NCBI RefSeq assembly: GCF_020907985.1
Contig: NZ_JAJJPA010000044.1
Span: 1 to 57,345, forward strand
Source: Kitasatospora humi
GTDB lineage: Bacteria > Actinomycetota > Actinomycetes > Streptomycetales > Streptomycetaceae
DNA length: 57,345 nt
Reading direction: 5' to 3'
The translations under genes and the position numbers were made by a program. Of the stretch, positions 32,506 through 40,151 are shown piece by piece; within the stretch, counting starts at the first letter, position 1, and each line of letters begins with the position of its first letter. The notes beneath the pieces were generated by a model that was not told the origin of the DNA, did not search any database, and worked only from the letters and a program-made list of their open reading frames with translations.

Positions 32506-33138
32506 ATGGCTATCGAAGCGCTGCTCTGGGACATGGACGGAACGTTGTTGGATACCACCGTGGTGGTGCCCGCAGCGTTCGTGAGGACGGTGCGGGCGCT
32601 GGGTGGGCGGTCCATCGACGAAGCCGAGGTGGTCGGCGCCTACTGGCGCGGCACACCCGAGGTCATCCTGGAGCACCTCGTCGGCCGGCGACTGGCCTCG
32701 GACGAGACGGACGTCTACTACCGGGAGCTGGAGAGCGCTGAGCCTGGGCTCTACCCCGGGGTGCGCGAAGTCTTCGATGTGTTGCGTTCCCAGGGGCGGG
32801 TCCGCGCGGTGTTCACCGGGGCCAGCACCCGGGCGGCCGCCATGCTGCTGAAGTCCGCGGGCCTGGAGGCCGATCTCGTCATCGGCGGGGACCAGGTTCA
32901 CCGTCCTAAGCCGGCGCCCGACGGCATCCTGTTCGCCGCAGGCGAGCTCGGCACGGATACAACGCAACTGGCGTACGTCGGCGACTCGCCGCTGGACATT
33001 CGAGCCGCCAGAGCAGCGGGCAGCCACAGTGCTGCGGCCGGGTGGGGGCACATGTACGACGGGACCGAGCCCGCGGACTCGGTTCTGGCCGTTCCCCAGC
33101 AGGCGCTGGACCTTCTGGCGATGCGCGCACTCAGCTGA
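32506..33138 (+). CDS. HAD-superfamily phosphatase (beta-phosphoglucomutase/phosphatase-like)
   Basis: A 210-aa cytosolic hydrolase. Motif I is LLWDMDGTLLDT (residues 6-17) with the nucleophile Asp and the general acid two residues later. A helical cap domain follows (residues about 20-85). Motif II is AVFTGAS near 100, motif III is the Lys in HRPKPAPDG near 130, and motif IV is LAYVGDSPLDIRAA near 155. This is the full set for subfamily I HADs with a C1-type cap. The ATG at 32506 has GAGG nearby. Substrates in this group range from sugar phosphates to phosphoglycolate and cannot be predicted here. Confidence 0.88.
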   Translation: MAIEALLWDMDGTLLDTTVVVPAAFVRTVRALGGRSIDEAEVVGAYWRGTPEVILEHLVGRRLASDETDVYYRELESAEPGLYPGVREVFDVLRSQGRVRAVFTGASTRAAAMLLKSAGLEADLVIGGDQVHRPKPAPDGILFAAGELGTDTTQLAYVGDSPLDIRAARAAGSHSAAAGWGHMYDGTEPADSVLAVPQQALDLLAMRALS

Positions 33139-33559
33139 GGCACTCCGCTCCGGCACCGCGGCCTTAGGGTATCGCTCGCCCACTCGTCGGCACGGAGTTC
33201 ATAGGTGGACATCTGCCGTGACCACCGCGTCTGGCACAGATCACCGACATGGCCCCGATCTTTGGCTACGGACGGTGATTCGCGTACGGCCAGATGACTC
33301 CCCGTCAGATGGCCGTCGGTGGGGAATCTGAACTGGCCACTAACATCGACTCGAACGAGCACGACGAATACCTGGGCACGATGACCCGCACCTGCCCGCA
33401 CTGCCCCGCGCGGCCAACCTCACCGGGTGCGGATCTGGATCGCGCCGCACACGGCCTCGGTGATCCGGGTGTCGCCTCTTCTGGCTGGGGCGACGTGCCG
33501 CTCGGCGGGCAGCGTCGTCCTGACAGCGACGCGCGCAGGCGTGGGCCTTGAGGCCGACC
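33139..33559. other. Intergenic region, no supported gene
   Basis: About 420 bp between convergent genes. Two short stretches look vaguely protein-like: NIDSNEHDEYLGTMTRTCPH on the plus strand near 33343, and ARRGDTRITEAVCGAIQI on the minus strand near 33430. Neither has a start or enough length. They are probably gene fragments. No clear terminator hairpin was found. Confidence 0.3.
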
Positions 33560-34810
33560 TCAGCGTCCGGCGAGGGTGTCGAACCACGTGCGGATGAGGG
33601 GGTAGGAGGCCAGCGCCGAGCCGTTGTGGTCGGCGGCACCCGCGTCCACCACCGGCGCGTCGACCCCGGCGCCCGCCAACTGTGCCTTGCAGCTGAGGGT
33701 GTTGGCGGGTGCTACGTCCCGGTCGCCGTTTGCGTCGTAGAGCTGGACCGGCACCTGCGGGGCCCACTGGCAGACGCTGTCCGCCACCCGGAACATCTGC
33801 GCGAACTTGCCGGTCGGGTGCTGGAGTTGCTGCAGGAAGGCGGGAGTGAAGAGCTGCTGCAGACTGTCCGGGAGGGCGGCGGCCACCTGCTCGTCGGTGT
33901 GCTCGCCGTCGAACAGGTCGGTCACGGTGCGGTCGTAGGGCGCCTGGAAGGCCTCGGCCGGCGAGCCGTAGAGCGGGTGCAGCCGGTTCCATGCGATCAC
34001 CAGGTCGGCGGCGTAGAACGTGGCGTCCGTGCCGAGCAGTTGGCCGCCGAGGGCGGCCGGGAGCTCGCTGCCCGTCAGGTCGTACGGTCCGCTCACCGGG
34101 GCCAGTGCGGTCAGCCGGTAGCCGGGGACCTGCCCATGCTGCAACGCCCGCCCGATGCTCATCGCGGCCGCCCCGCCCTCGGAGAAGCCGGTCACCAGCA
34201 CCCGGCCGTCGGCGCGCATGCCGTGCCGGGCCTCGACCTCTCGGGCGGCGACCAGCAGGTCGGTCGAGGCCGTGGTCTCCGAGGGCGCGTCCAGGTACGG
34301 GTGGGTGCCGGGCCCGACGCCCAGCCCCAGGTAGTCCGGCGCCACCGCGGCGAAGCCGTCCCCGGCGAACATCACCGCCGCCGCGCGGTTGGGCCCGTCC
34401 GCCACCGAGGGGGCCTCACCTCGGTAGGCCATGGTGCCGTGCGCGTACTCGACGGTGGTCAGTGCGCGCGGCCCCGGATCGCGCGGGAGCGCCACCAGCC
34501 CGCTCGCAGTGGTGGGCCGCCCGTCTGGGGTGACCGTCCGGTAGACCACCCGCTCCAGCTCGACCCCGCCCCGTTCGGCCGGGGTGACGAAGCCGGCGTC
34601 CCGGACACTGGTGGTGGCCTGCTGGGCGTCCAGTGCGGCAAGCGGGGTGTCCGAGACCACGGCGCCGCGGTGTGCCCGGCCGGCGCCCAGGTCGACCGCC
34701 GTCGCGGTGGCGCTGCCGGCCCCGGCGGTCAGGCAGAGGACGACGGCGGCTGCGGACAGCCGCAGGGTGGTGCGGCGGTGCGACTGCTGCTTCGGCATCG
34801 GGTTGGTCAT
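33560..34810 (-). CDS. Secreted alpha/beta hydrolase, secretory-lipase type
   Basis: A 416-aa exported esterase or lipase. The signal peptide is MTNPMPKQQSHRRTTLRLSA, then a hydrophobic core and a cleavage near residue 37. The nucleophile elbow is VLVTGFSEGGAAAMS near residue 219 (GxSxG). The acid is probably in YDANGDRDVAPANTL near 360, and the His in AADHNGSAL near 395. A YAHGTMAYRGEAPS segment gives the oxyanion loop. Cysteines VCQW and SCKAQ may form a disulfide. The order and length fit the LIP secretory lipase group of actinomycetes. It is probably monocistronic on the minus strand. Confidence 0.85.
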   Translation of the reverse strand: MTNPMPKQQSHRRTTLRLSAAAVVLCLTAGAGSATATAVDLGAGRAHRGAVVSDTPLAALDAQQATTSVRDAGFVTPAERGGVELERVVYRTVTPDGRPTTASGLVALPRDPGPRALTTVEYAHGTMAYRGEAPSVADGPNRAAAVMFAGDGFAAVAPDYLGLGVGPGTHPYLDAPSETTASTDLLVAAREVEARHGMRADGRVLVTGFSEGGAAAMSIGRALQHGQVPGYRLTALAPVSGPYDLTGSELPAALGGQLLGTDATFYAADLVIAWNRLHPLYGSPAEAFQAPYDRTVTDLFDGEHTDEQVAAALPDSLQQLFTPAFLQQLQHPTGKFAQMFRVADSVCQWAPQVPVQLYDANGDRDVAPANTLSCKAQLAGAGVDAPVVDAGAADHNGSALASYPLIRTWFDTLAGR

Positions 34811-35463
34811 CGAAGTCTTCCCTCGTTCGGTCGCGCTCCCGGGAGCTTCCCGGTGCCCCCAACACTTCCAGCGCGGCGGCCCGGGAACGATGGAGCTGCC
34901 GGGCGTACTGGGGGTGGGGAGAACCCCCGGTACGCCCGGGGGCGAACAGGGACCTCAGGTGTCGAGCGAGGCGAATCCGGAGCGCCAGAAGGCGAGCGGC
35001 TGGCGGTTGAGTTCCTTCAGCGCCCGGGGAGTTGTCCGCTCCGTGCTCCCAGGGCCGTCGGGTCCTTGACGGCGCTTCTGGCGCAAGGACGCACGACAAC
35101 CCAGCACTCGCTCGTGAAATCAGCGAGGTTGCGCAGCGGGCCCGCCCCGCAGTCAGGGACTTCCTGGTGAGTGACACAGGAAACGCCATGCTCACACCCG
35201 AGTGGGACTTCTCCTCCGACAGCGAGCCTCTTGTCCGCTCTGGAAATGCTTCGAGGCGGAGCTGACCGCCCGTCCAGGACGGGCCACATCAGTCGAACGG
35301 CAGCTCAAGCACCACCCGATGGCCACCACCGCCCACTGCCCGCCCACGGCTCGACCCTTGGCTCACTTCCGTGCAGCGGGTAGCCGCAACCGCCGGCTTC
35401 GCGGGGCGTTATCCCGGTGAGCTCCATCAACGCGCCAACCAGACACCGGGAGAACCCGACACC
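34811..35463. other. Intergenic region, no supported gene
   Basis: About 650 bp. A plus-strand stretch at about 35090-35235 reads THDNPALAREISEVAQRARP, then FLVSDTGNAMLTPEWDFSSD and ends. It looks protein-like but has no good start, and an equally long antisense frame covers it (35017-35289). It may be a short gene or a fragment; I cannot decide. The rest is the promoter region of the secretory lipase (minus) and of the secreted protein at 35464 (plus). Confidence 0.35.
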
Positions 35464-36018
35464 ATGAAGATCACTGCCCGCAGTGCCCTGCTGGCCTGCG
35501 CCCCGCTGCTCGCCGCCGTACCGCTGTTCGCCGGCGCCTCGGCCCACGCCAACTCCACCGCACCCACGACCGATGCCACATGCGTGCTCAACGCCCACGG
35601 CGTCTTCGCCACCGCAGTCGATCCAGGGGGCGTCAACCTCCCGCTGGCCGACACGCTGGTCATGACCGGAACCGTGACATGTGTGGACACTGCCCACGCG
35701 CCCGTGGCCGCCGGAACCTTCCAACGCACCGTCACCATGCCCGGCACGGAGTGCACCGGAGACGAACACGGGGACACGTCCACCACGACCATCCACTGGA
35801 CCGACGGAACCACCTCCACCTTCAGGTTCGACAAGACCGACGTCGTGAAAGTGAACGGCACCGCCTCACTGGTCGTCAGCGGCACCGTCACCGCCGACAG
35901 CACGCGCTTCGCCAACGACACCATCAACGCCGTGGGCACCAGCTCCGGCACCGGCTGCGGCACCCCGGCAGGCGAGACCGCCCTCGACTCCACCCTCGTC
36001 CTCCGCCTCACCCACTGA
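35464..36018 (+). CDS. Secreted four-cysteine protein
   Basis: A 184-aa protein with a Sec signal peptide (MKITARSALLACAPLLAAVP, cleavage near AHA at about 30). The mature domain has cysteines in DATCVLNAHG, VTCVDTAH, TECTGDEHG and TGCGTPAGE, probably two disulfides. It is made of beta strands (DTLVMTGTVTC, TTTIHWTDGTTSTFRFD, ASLVVSGTVTADSTRF). This is the outline of a lipocalin-like or Ig-like sandwich seen in many streptomycete secreted proteins. It is followed 47 bp later by the EF-hand gene on the same strand, so they may be co-transcribed. Function unknown. Confidence 0.75.
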   Translation: MKITARSALLACAPLLAAVPLFAGASAHANSTAPTTDATCVLNAHGVFATAVDPGGVNLPLADTLVMTGTVTCVDTAHAPVAAGTFQRTVTMPGTECTGDEHGDTSTTTIHWTDGTTSTFRFDKTDVVKVNGTASLVVSGTVTADSTRFANDTINAVGTSSGTGCGTPAGETALDSTLVLRLTH

Positions 36019-36065
36019 ACAACACCGCCGACCGGTGCACAGCCGCACGTGAAGGAAGAACCGAC

Positions 36066-36602
36066 ATGACCCTCACCCCGCCCGAACCGCGGGCAACCGC
36101 GACGGCCACCCCCACAACCCCGAAGGCCCGCATCTACGCGATGCTGGACACCGACGGAGACGGAACCGCCTCCAGGCACGACTACTTCGTCCGGATCGAA
36201 CGAGCCCGGCAGGCCACCGGGCGTGCGCAGGACGATCCCCTGGTCATCGCCGCACAGACCGCGGGCGAACGGGCCTGGGCCGCGATGGACGCCAACGGCG
36301 ACGGTGTGATGACCTACGAGGAGTACACGGCGTGGGTGGACGGGGACAAGTTCGACAACGTCTGCCGGTACGCCCTCGCGGCCCTGTTCGACCTCGCCGA
36401 CGCCGACCAGGACGGCGAGCTCCAGCGGTCCGAGTTCACCATGCTGCGCCAGGCACTGGGCAATCCGACCGACAACGCCGACGCGGCCTTCGACGCACTG
36501 GACACCAACGGCGACGGCCGGGTCAGCCGCAGCGAATACCTGGCGGCCATCCGAGCGTACGTCACCGGCGACGACTCCCCCATGGGTGAAGCCTTGTACT
36601 GA
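36066..36602 (+). CDS. EF-hand calcium-binding protein (calerythrin-like)
   Basis: A 178-aa cytosolic calcium-binding protein with four EF-hand loops: DTDGDGTASRHD near residue 29, DANGDGVMTYEE near 77, DADQDGELQRSE near 113 and DTNGDGRVSRSE near 147. Each loop has acidic residues at positions 1, 3, 5 and 12. The third loop has Gln at 4 and Glu at 7-8, so it may bind more weakly. The size and spacing are those of calerythrin and the streptomycete Cab proteins. AAGGAAG lies 9 bases before the ATG. It acts as a calcium buffer or sensor. It may be co-transcribed with the secreted protein upstream. Confidence 0.92.
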   Translation: MTLTPPEPRATATATPTTPKARIYAMLDTDGDGTASRHDYFVRIERARQATGRAQDDPLVIAAQTAGERAWAAMDANGDGVMTYEEYTAWVDGDKFDNVCRYALAALFDLADADQDGELQRSEFTMLRQALGNPTDNADAAFDALDTNGDGRVSRSEYLAAIRAYVTGDDSPMGEALY

Positions 36603-37148
36603 CCTTCACACCCGACAGGCCATACGGCACCGCCACGGCGGCCGGGTGCTGCCGCCTTCATCGTCGCCACGGCACCACCCCGGCCGAGGCCGGCTGTGAA
36701 GAGGCGGCGCTGTCGACAGAGTTGCGCGGCACAGCCGGAAGTCACCGGCAGGGCCGCGCGGCGAGACGACAGCAGACCCTGGGTCCTGGCGGCCCGTCAG
36801 GGCTGGCTGCGGTGCGCCCCGGGACGGGCCGGCGAGGCCTGCTCGCTGCTGCGCAGTGCGAGGGTGGTGGTGCGGGTCCGCTGCGGCCTGCTCAGGACTT
36901 CGCGCAGCGCGGCGAGAAGCGCGCCGCCGCCTTCAGCAGGCGGCCCTGAAAGGCAACCTCCGGCGGCAGAGGTCAGCGCAACCCCGAGTAGCAACGCCCA
37001 GTAGCACCCTGCAGTGGCAACCGGCGCGTGCGCCTCCGCACGATGGTTGGCACCTTTGCACGCTGGTTGGCCGGCCCGGCGGATCGGGTGGCTATCGATG
37101 TCCGTCTCGTTCACCGAACACCGTGGCTGCTCGAGCCAGGAGGTCGTC
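36603..37148. other. Intergenic region, no gene
   Basis: About 545 bp without a convincing frame. The short motif GTAGCA occurs twice near 36987-37006 (GAGTAGCAACGCCC and CAGTAGCACCC). No terminator-like stem was found after the EF-hand gene. The AGGAGG site of the next gene is at the end. Confidence 0.35.
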
Positions 37149-37844
37149 ATGAGAGTCGTTTTCGTACACGGAGCATGCGTCAAGGACGGATCGTGGTGGT
37201 GGCACCGCGCCGCTGAGCTGCTGGCCGAGCGGGACGTCGCCAGCGAGGCGCCCGCCCTGCCGAGTTGCGGCGAGACAGGCGAGCCCACAAGCCTGCAAGG
37301 CCCGGGACTGGCGGAGGACGTCGCGGCGGTCCGGCGGGTGCTGACGGCGAGCGACGAGCCGACCGTCGTGGTCGCCCACAGCTACGGAGGCATCGTCACC
37401 GCGGAAGCAGCGGCCGGCGTCGAAGCCGTGCGTCATCTGCTGCTCGTGTCCAGCTACCTGCCCGAGGTCGGGCAGAGCCTCTCCTCGTTCGGCGGCCGGG
37501 AGCCCGCCCCTTTCCTCGACTTCGATCCCGGGGGTGGCACGTTCACCGTCCGGCCGGATGCCCTGGCCCAGACGTTCCTCCAGGACTGCGGTCCGGACAT
37601 CCAGCGACAGGCCATGGCCAAAACGGCCCGGCAAAGCCTGGCGGTCCTCGGGCAGCCGGTGCAGTCGGCGGCCTGGCAGCACGTGCCCACGACGTACCTC
37701 GTCTGCGCGCAGGACCGGGGCACCCCCGCCGAGCTGCAACGCGAGTTCGCCGGCCGGGCAGGCAGTGTCGTGGAGCTCAACACCGGCCACCACCCGTTCC
37801 TGTCCCAGCCGGCCGCGGTCCGCGACCTCGTGCTGAGTTTGTGA
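37149..37844 (+). CDS. Alpha/beta hydrolase
   Basis: A 231-aa cytosolic hydrolase. The oxyanion-region motif is VFVHGACVKDGSWWW (residues 4-18), the nucleophile elbow VVVAHSYGGIVTAEA near 78, and the catalytic His probably in LNTGHHPFLSQP near 215, with an Asp in VCAQDRGTP near 186. AGGAGG lies 7 bases before the ATG. It resembles the small methylesterase/hydroxynitrile-lyase-like branch of streptomycete hydrolases (HG...WxW near the start). No substrate is indicated. It is followed by a zinc alcohol dehydrogenase after 268 bp on the same strand. Confidence 0.87.
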   Translation: MRVVFVHGACVKDGSWWWHRAAELLAERDVASEAPALPSCGETGEPTSLQGPGLAEDVAAVRRVLTASDEPTVVVAHSYGGIVTAEAAAGVEAVRHLLLVSSYLPEVGQSLSSFGGREPAPFLDFDPGGGTFTVRPDALAQTFLQDCGPDIQRQAMAKTARQSLAVLGQPVQSAAWQHVPTTYLVCAQDRGTPAELQREFAGRAGSVVELNTGHHPFLSQPAAVRDLVLSL

Positions 37845-38112
37845 CGGCGAGCGGCAACAACACCGCCCCGGAGCAGAGCGTCACCCGGTTCAAGCGCAGC
37901 GGCGATCGAGCGTGTGCAGCAGGTGGGCAGCGGGTACTGCTGGTACACCCTTCGCTGGTGACTCGCCGCGCCCGCCGAAAGCGGGTTTCCTGGATCACGT
38001 GGCGCTCTGCGGCCGGGCCCCGACCGCCCGGTTGCGAAGCCCCGCGCCCGACCCGCACTCGGCGGTGGCCGGCCCGTCCGGCTGTCCGCCCCGGAACGCG
38101 AAGGAACCCCTC

Positions 38113-39129
38113 ATGCGCGGTGCAGTGATCCACGCCCCCGGCGACGTCCGCTTCGAGACGCTGGACGACCCGAAGATCCTCAAGCCCACGGACGCGATCA
38201 TCCGCACGGCGGTGACCTGTGTCTGCGGCTCCGACCTGTGGCCCTACCGCGGGGCGGAGCCGATCGGCGACCCGCACCCGATGGGTCACGAGTACGTCGG
38301 CCTCGTGGAGGAGGTCGGCTCGGAGGTGACCGGTCTGCGGCCGGGCCAGTTCGTGGTCGGATCGTTCGCCACGTCCGACAACACCTGCCCGAACTGCTTG
38401 AACGGCTTCCCGTCGAACTGCCTGCACCGGGAGTTCATGTCCACCTGCCAGGCCGAGTACGTTCGGATCCCGAACGCAGCCGGCACTCTGGTCGCCCTCG
38501 ACGAGGTGCCCGGCGAGGAGCTGTGGCCGAACCTGCTGGCGAACTCGGACGTGATGGGCACCGGCTGGTGGGCCGCCGACGCCGCCCAGGTGCGGCCCGG
38601 GTCGACCGCGGTGGTGGTCGGGGACGGGGCGGTCGGCCTGTGCGCGGTGATCGCCGCGAAGGAGATGGGCGCGGAGCGGATCATCGCGATGTCCCGGCAC
38701 GAGGCCCGGCAGGAGCTCGCCCGGGAGTTCGGCGCGACCGACATCGTCACCGAGCGCGGTGAGGAGGGCGTCGCCCGGGTCAAGGAGCTGACCGGCGGCA
38801 TCGGCGCGGACAGCGTACTGGAGTGCGTCGGCACCGCACAGGCGATGCAGCAGGCCCTGCGTTCGGCCCGCCCGGGTGGCGGCGTCGGCTTCGTCGGCGT
38901 TCCGCACGAGGTCGCCATCGACGGCCAGGAGCTGTTCTTCTCCCACGTCGGTCTGCGCGGGGGCCCCGCCCCGGTGCGGCGCTACCTGCCCGACCTGATC
39001 GAGCGCGTCCTGTCGGGCGGGATCGACCCGGGCAAGGTCTTCGACCTCACGCTGCCGCTCGCCGAGGTCGCCGAGGGCTACCGAGCGATGGACGAGCGCC
39101 GCGCCATCAAGGCCCTCCTCAAGCCCTGA
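38113..39129 (+). CDS. Zinc-dependent alcohol dehydrogenase, MDR family
   Basis: A 338-aa cytosolic oxidoreductase. The catalytic zinc ligands are the Cys of TCVCGSDLWPYRG near 36 and GHEYVGLVEEVGS near 58. The structural-zinc lobe is degenerate: DNTCPNCLNGFPSNC has three cysteines instead of four. The nucleotide-binding motif is AVVVGDGAVGLCAV near 170, and the segment MSRHEARQELAREFGATDIV gives the cofactor-selecting residues; the Arg after Ser hints at NADP. IGADSVLECVGTAQAM follows. The start at 38113 is an ATG; the open frame upstream is not coding. Substrate unknown. Confidence 0.87.
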   Translation: MRGAVIHAPGDVRFETLDDPKILKPTDAIIRTAVTCVCGSDLWPYRGAEPIGDPHPMGHEYVGLVEEVGSEVTGLRPGQFVVGSFATSDNTCPNCLNGFPSNCLHREFMSTCQAEYVRIPNAAGTLVALDEVPGEELWPNLLANSDVMGTGWWAADAAQVRPGSTAVVVGDGAVGLCAVIAAKEMGAERIIAMSRHEARQELAREFGATDIVTERGEEGVARVKELTGGIGADSVLECVGTAQAMQQALRSARPGGGVGFVGVPHEVAIDGQELFFSHVGLRGGPAPVRRYLPDLIERVLSGGIDPGKVFDLTLPLAEVAEGYRAMDERRAIKALLKP

Positions 39130-39193
39130 CGGCGCCGGGCCATGGCCAACCCGTCGGAGACCGGCGTCGTCCAGGTCACCACCTGTCGGTGCG

Positions 39194-40123
39194 TCAGGGG
39201 GCTGGTCGCAGCTCGCCGAGGTGGTGGACCGGTTCGGCTGTGGCGACCTGGTTCAGTAGGTAGAGGAGACGGTTGGCGGTGCCGGGTGGAGTGGGGATGC
39301 GGTGGTGGCCGGTGGCGGGGTCGACGTCGGCCCGCCACCGGGTCACGGTCGTATTCAGGTGCTGCACCCGCTGGTGGTCGGTCGGCAGGATCGGCTCGTG
39401 CTGGACCTTCAAGCGGCGCAGCGCGTCGTGGAGCGGGGTGAGTTCGTCGTCCCACAGCAGCACGGTGCGCGTCGCGAGCCGGTCGCCCAGGTCGGCGATG
39501 GCCGGGCCGGGCGCGACCGCGTCGGCGGGGGCGCCCGGGGTGCGGGGGCCGGTCAGGCGCAGCGTGCGGTCGTAGAGGGTGGCGCCGGTGCGGTCGAGGG
39601 CGGTGATGTGGGCGGCGACCGGCGGGCGTGCCTTGCCGGTGGCGGGGTCGGCGGGGCGGTGGGTGTAGGTGACGGCGAGGACGGCCAGGCGCTGGTCGGC
39701 GAGAAGGCGGGCGGCGCGCTCGCGGGCTTGGGTGGCCTGGGCGGTGGCCTGCTTCTGGGCTCGGCGCAGCTGGTGGATGTGGGCGCAGGTGCGGCACAGC
39801 AGCCGGCCGTCGACCTGGGCACACGGGGTCTCGGGGTGGGCGCCGCACTGCTCGCAGACGCGGGTGCCGGGAGTGCGGCGGGCGGCGGCCGCGGCGAGCT
39901 GCGAGGTCGTGGCCGAGCTGGGCACGGACTCGCGGATGTCGTACAGGTCGAAGGTGCCCCTGCGGCCCGAAGGACCCTTGGCGGTGATGCGGGCGCGCAC
40001 CGGGCCGCCGGGCCGGCGGGGCAGGTCGAGGTCGGCGAGCTGGGTCTTGGTGACCAGGTGGGCGGGCAGGTCGCCCCACCCGGTGTAGGACGGGACTGGT
40101 TTCGTGGAATCCAACGTGGTCAT
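39194..40123 (-). CDS. Zinc-ribbon protein of the telomere-like operon
   Basis: A 309-aa cytosolic protein, last gene of the five-gene operon, 28 bp after the helicase. Residues about 88-115 form a zinc ribbon, RVCEQCGAHPETPCAQVDGR with LLCRTCAH (C-x2-C, C, C-x2-C pattern), followed by a charged helix (QLRRAQKQATAQATQARERA). The C-terminal half reads LAVLAVTYTHRPADPATGKA, then AAHITALDRTGATLYDRTLR and a TRTVLLWDDELTPLHDAL stretch. This faintly recalls a DEDD exonuclease or RNase H fold, without the full acidic set. No family is recognised with certainty. Context suggests a nucleic-acid function beside the helicase. Confidence 0.7.
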   Translation of the reverse strand: MTTLDSTKPVPSYTGWGDLPAHLVTKTQLADLDLPRRPGGPVRARITAKGPSGRRGTFDLYDIRESVPSSATTSQLAAAAARRTPGTRVCEQCGAHPETPCAQVDGRLLCRTCAHIHQLRRAQKQATAQATQARERAARLLADQRLAVLAVTYTHRPADPATGKARPPVAAHITALDRTGATLYDRTLRLTGPRTPGAPADAVAPGPAIADLGDRLATRTVLLWDDELTPLHDALRRLKVQHEPILPTDHQRVQHLNTTVTRWRADVDPATGHHRIPTPPGTANRLLYLLNQVATAEPVHHLGELRPAP

Positions 40124-40151
40124 GGTGCCTCTCCCCTGTTCTCGGCGGCGG

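Noticed and set aside
35017..35289. A 90-codon minus-strand gene and a 77-codon plus-strand gene over the same bases
   Set aside because: Both look partly protein-like but neither has a good start or a recognisable family; left as an undecided intergenic fragment.
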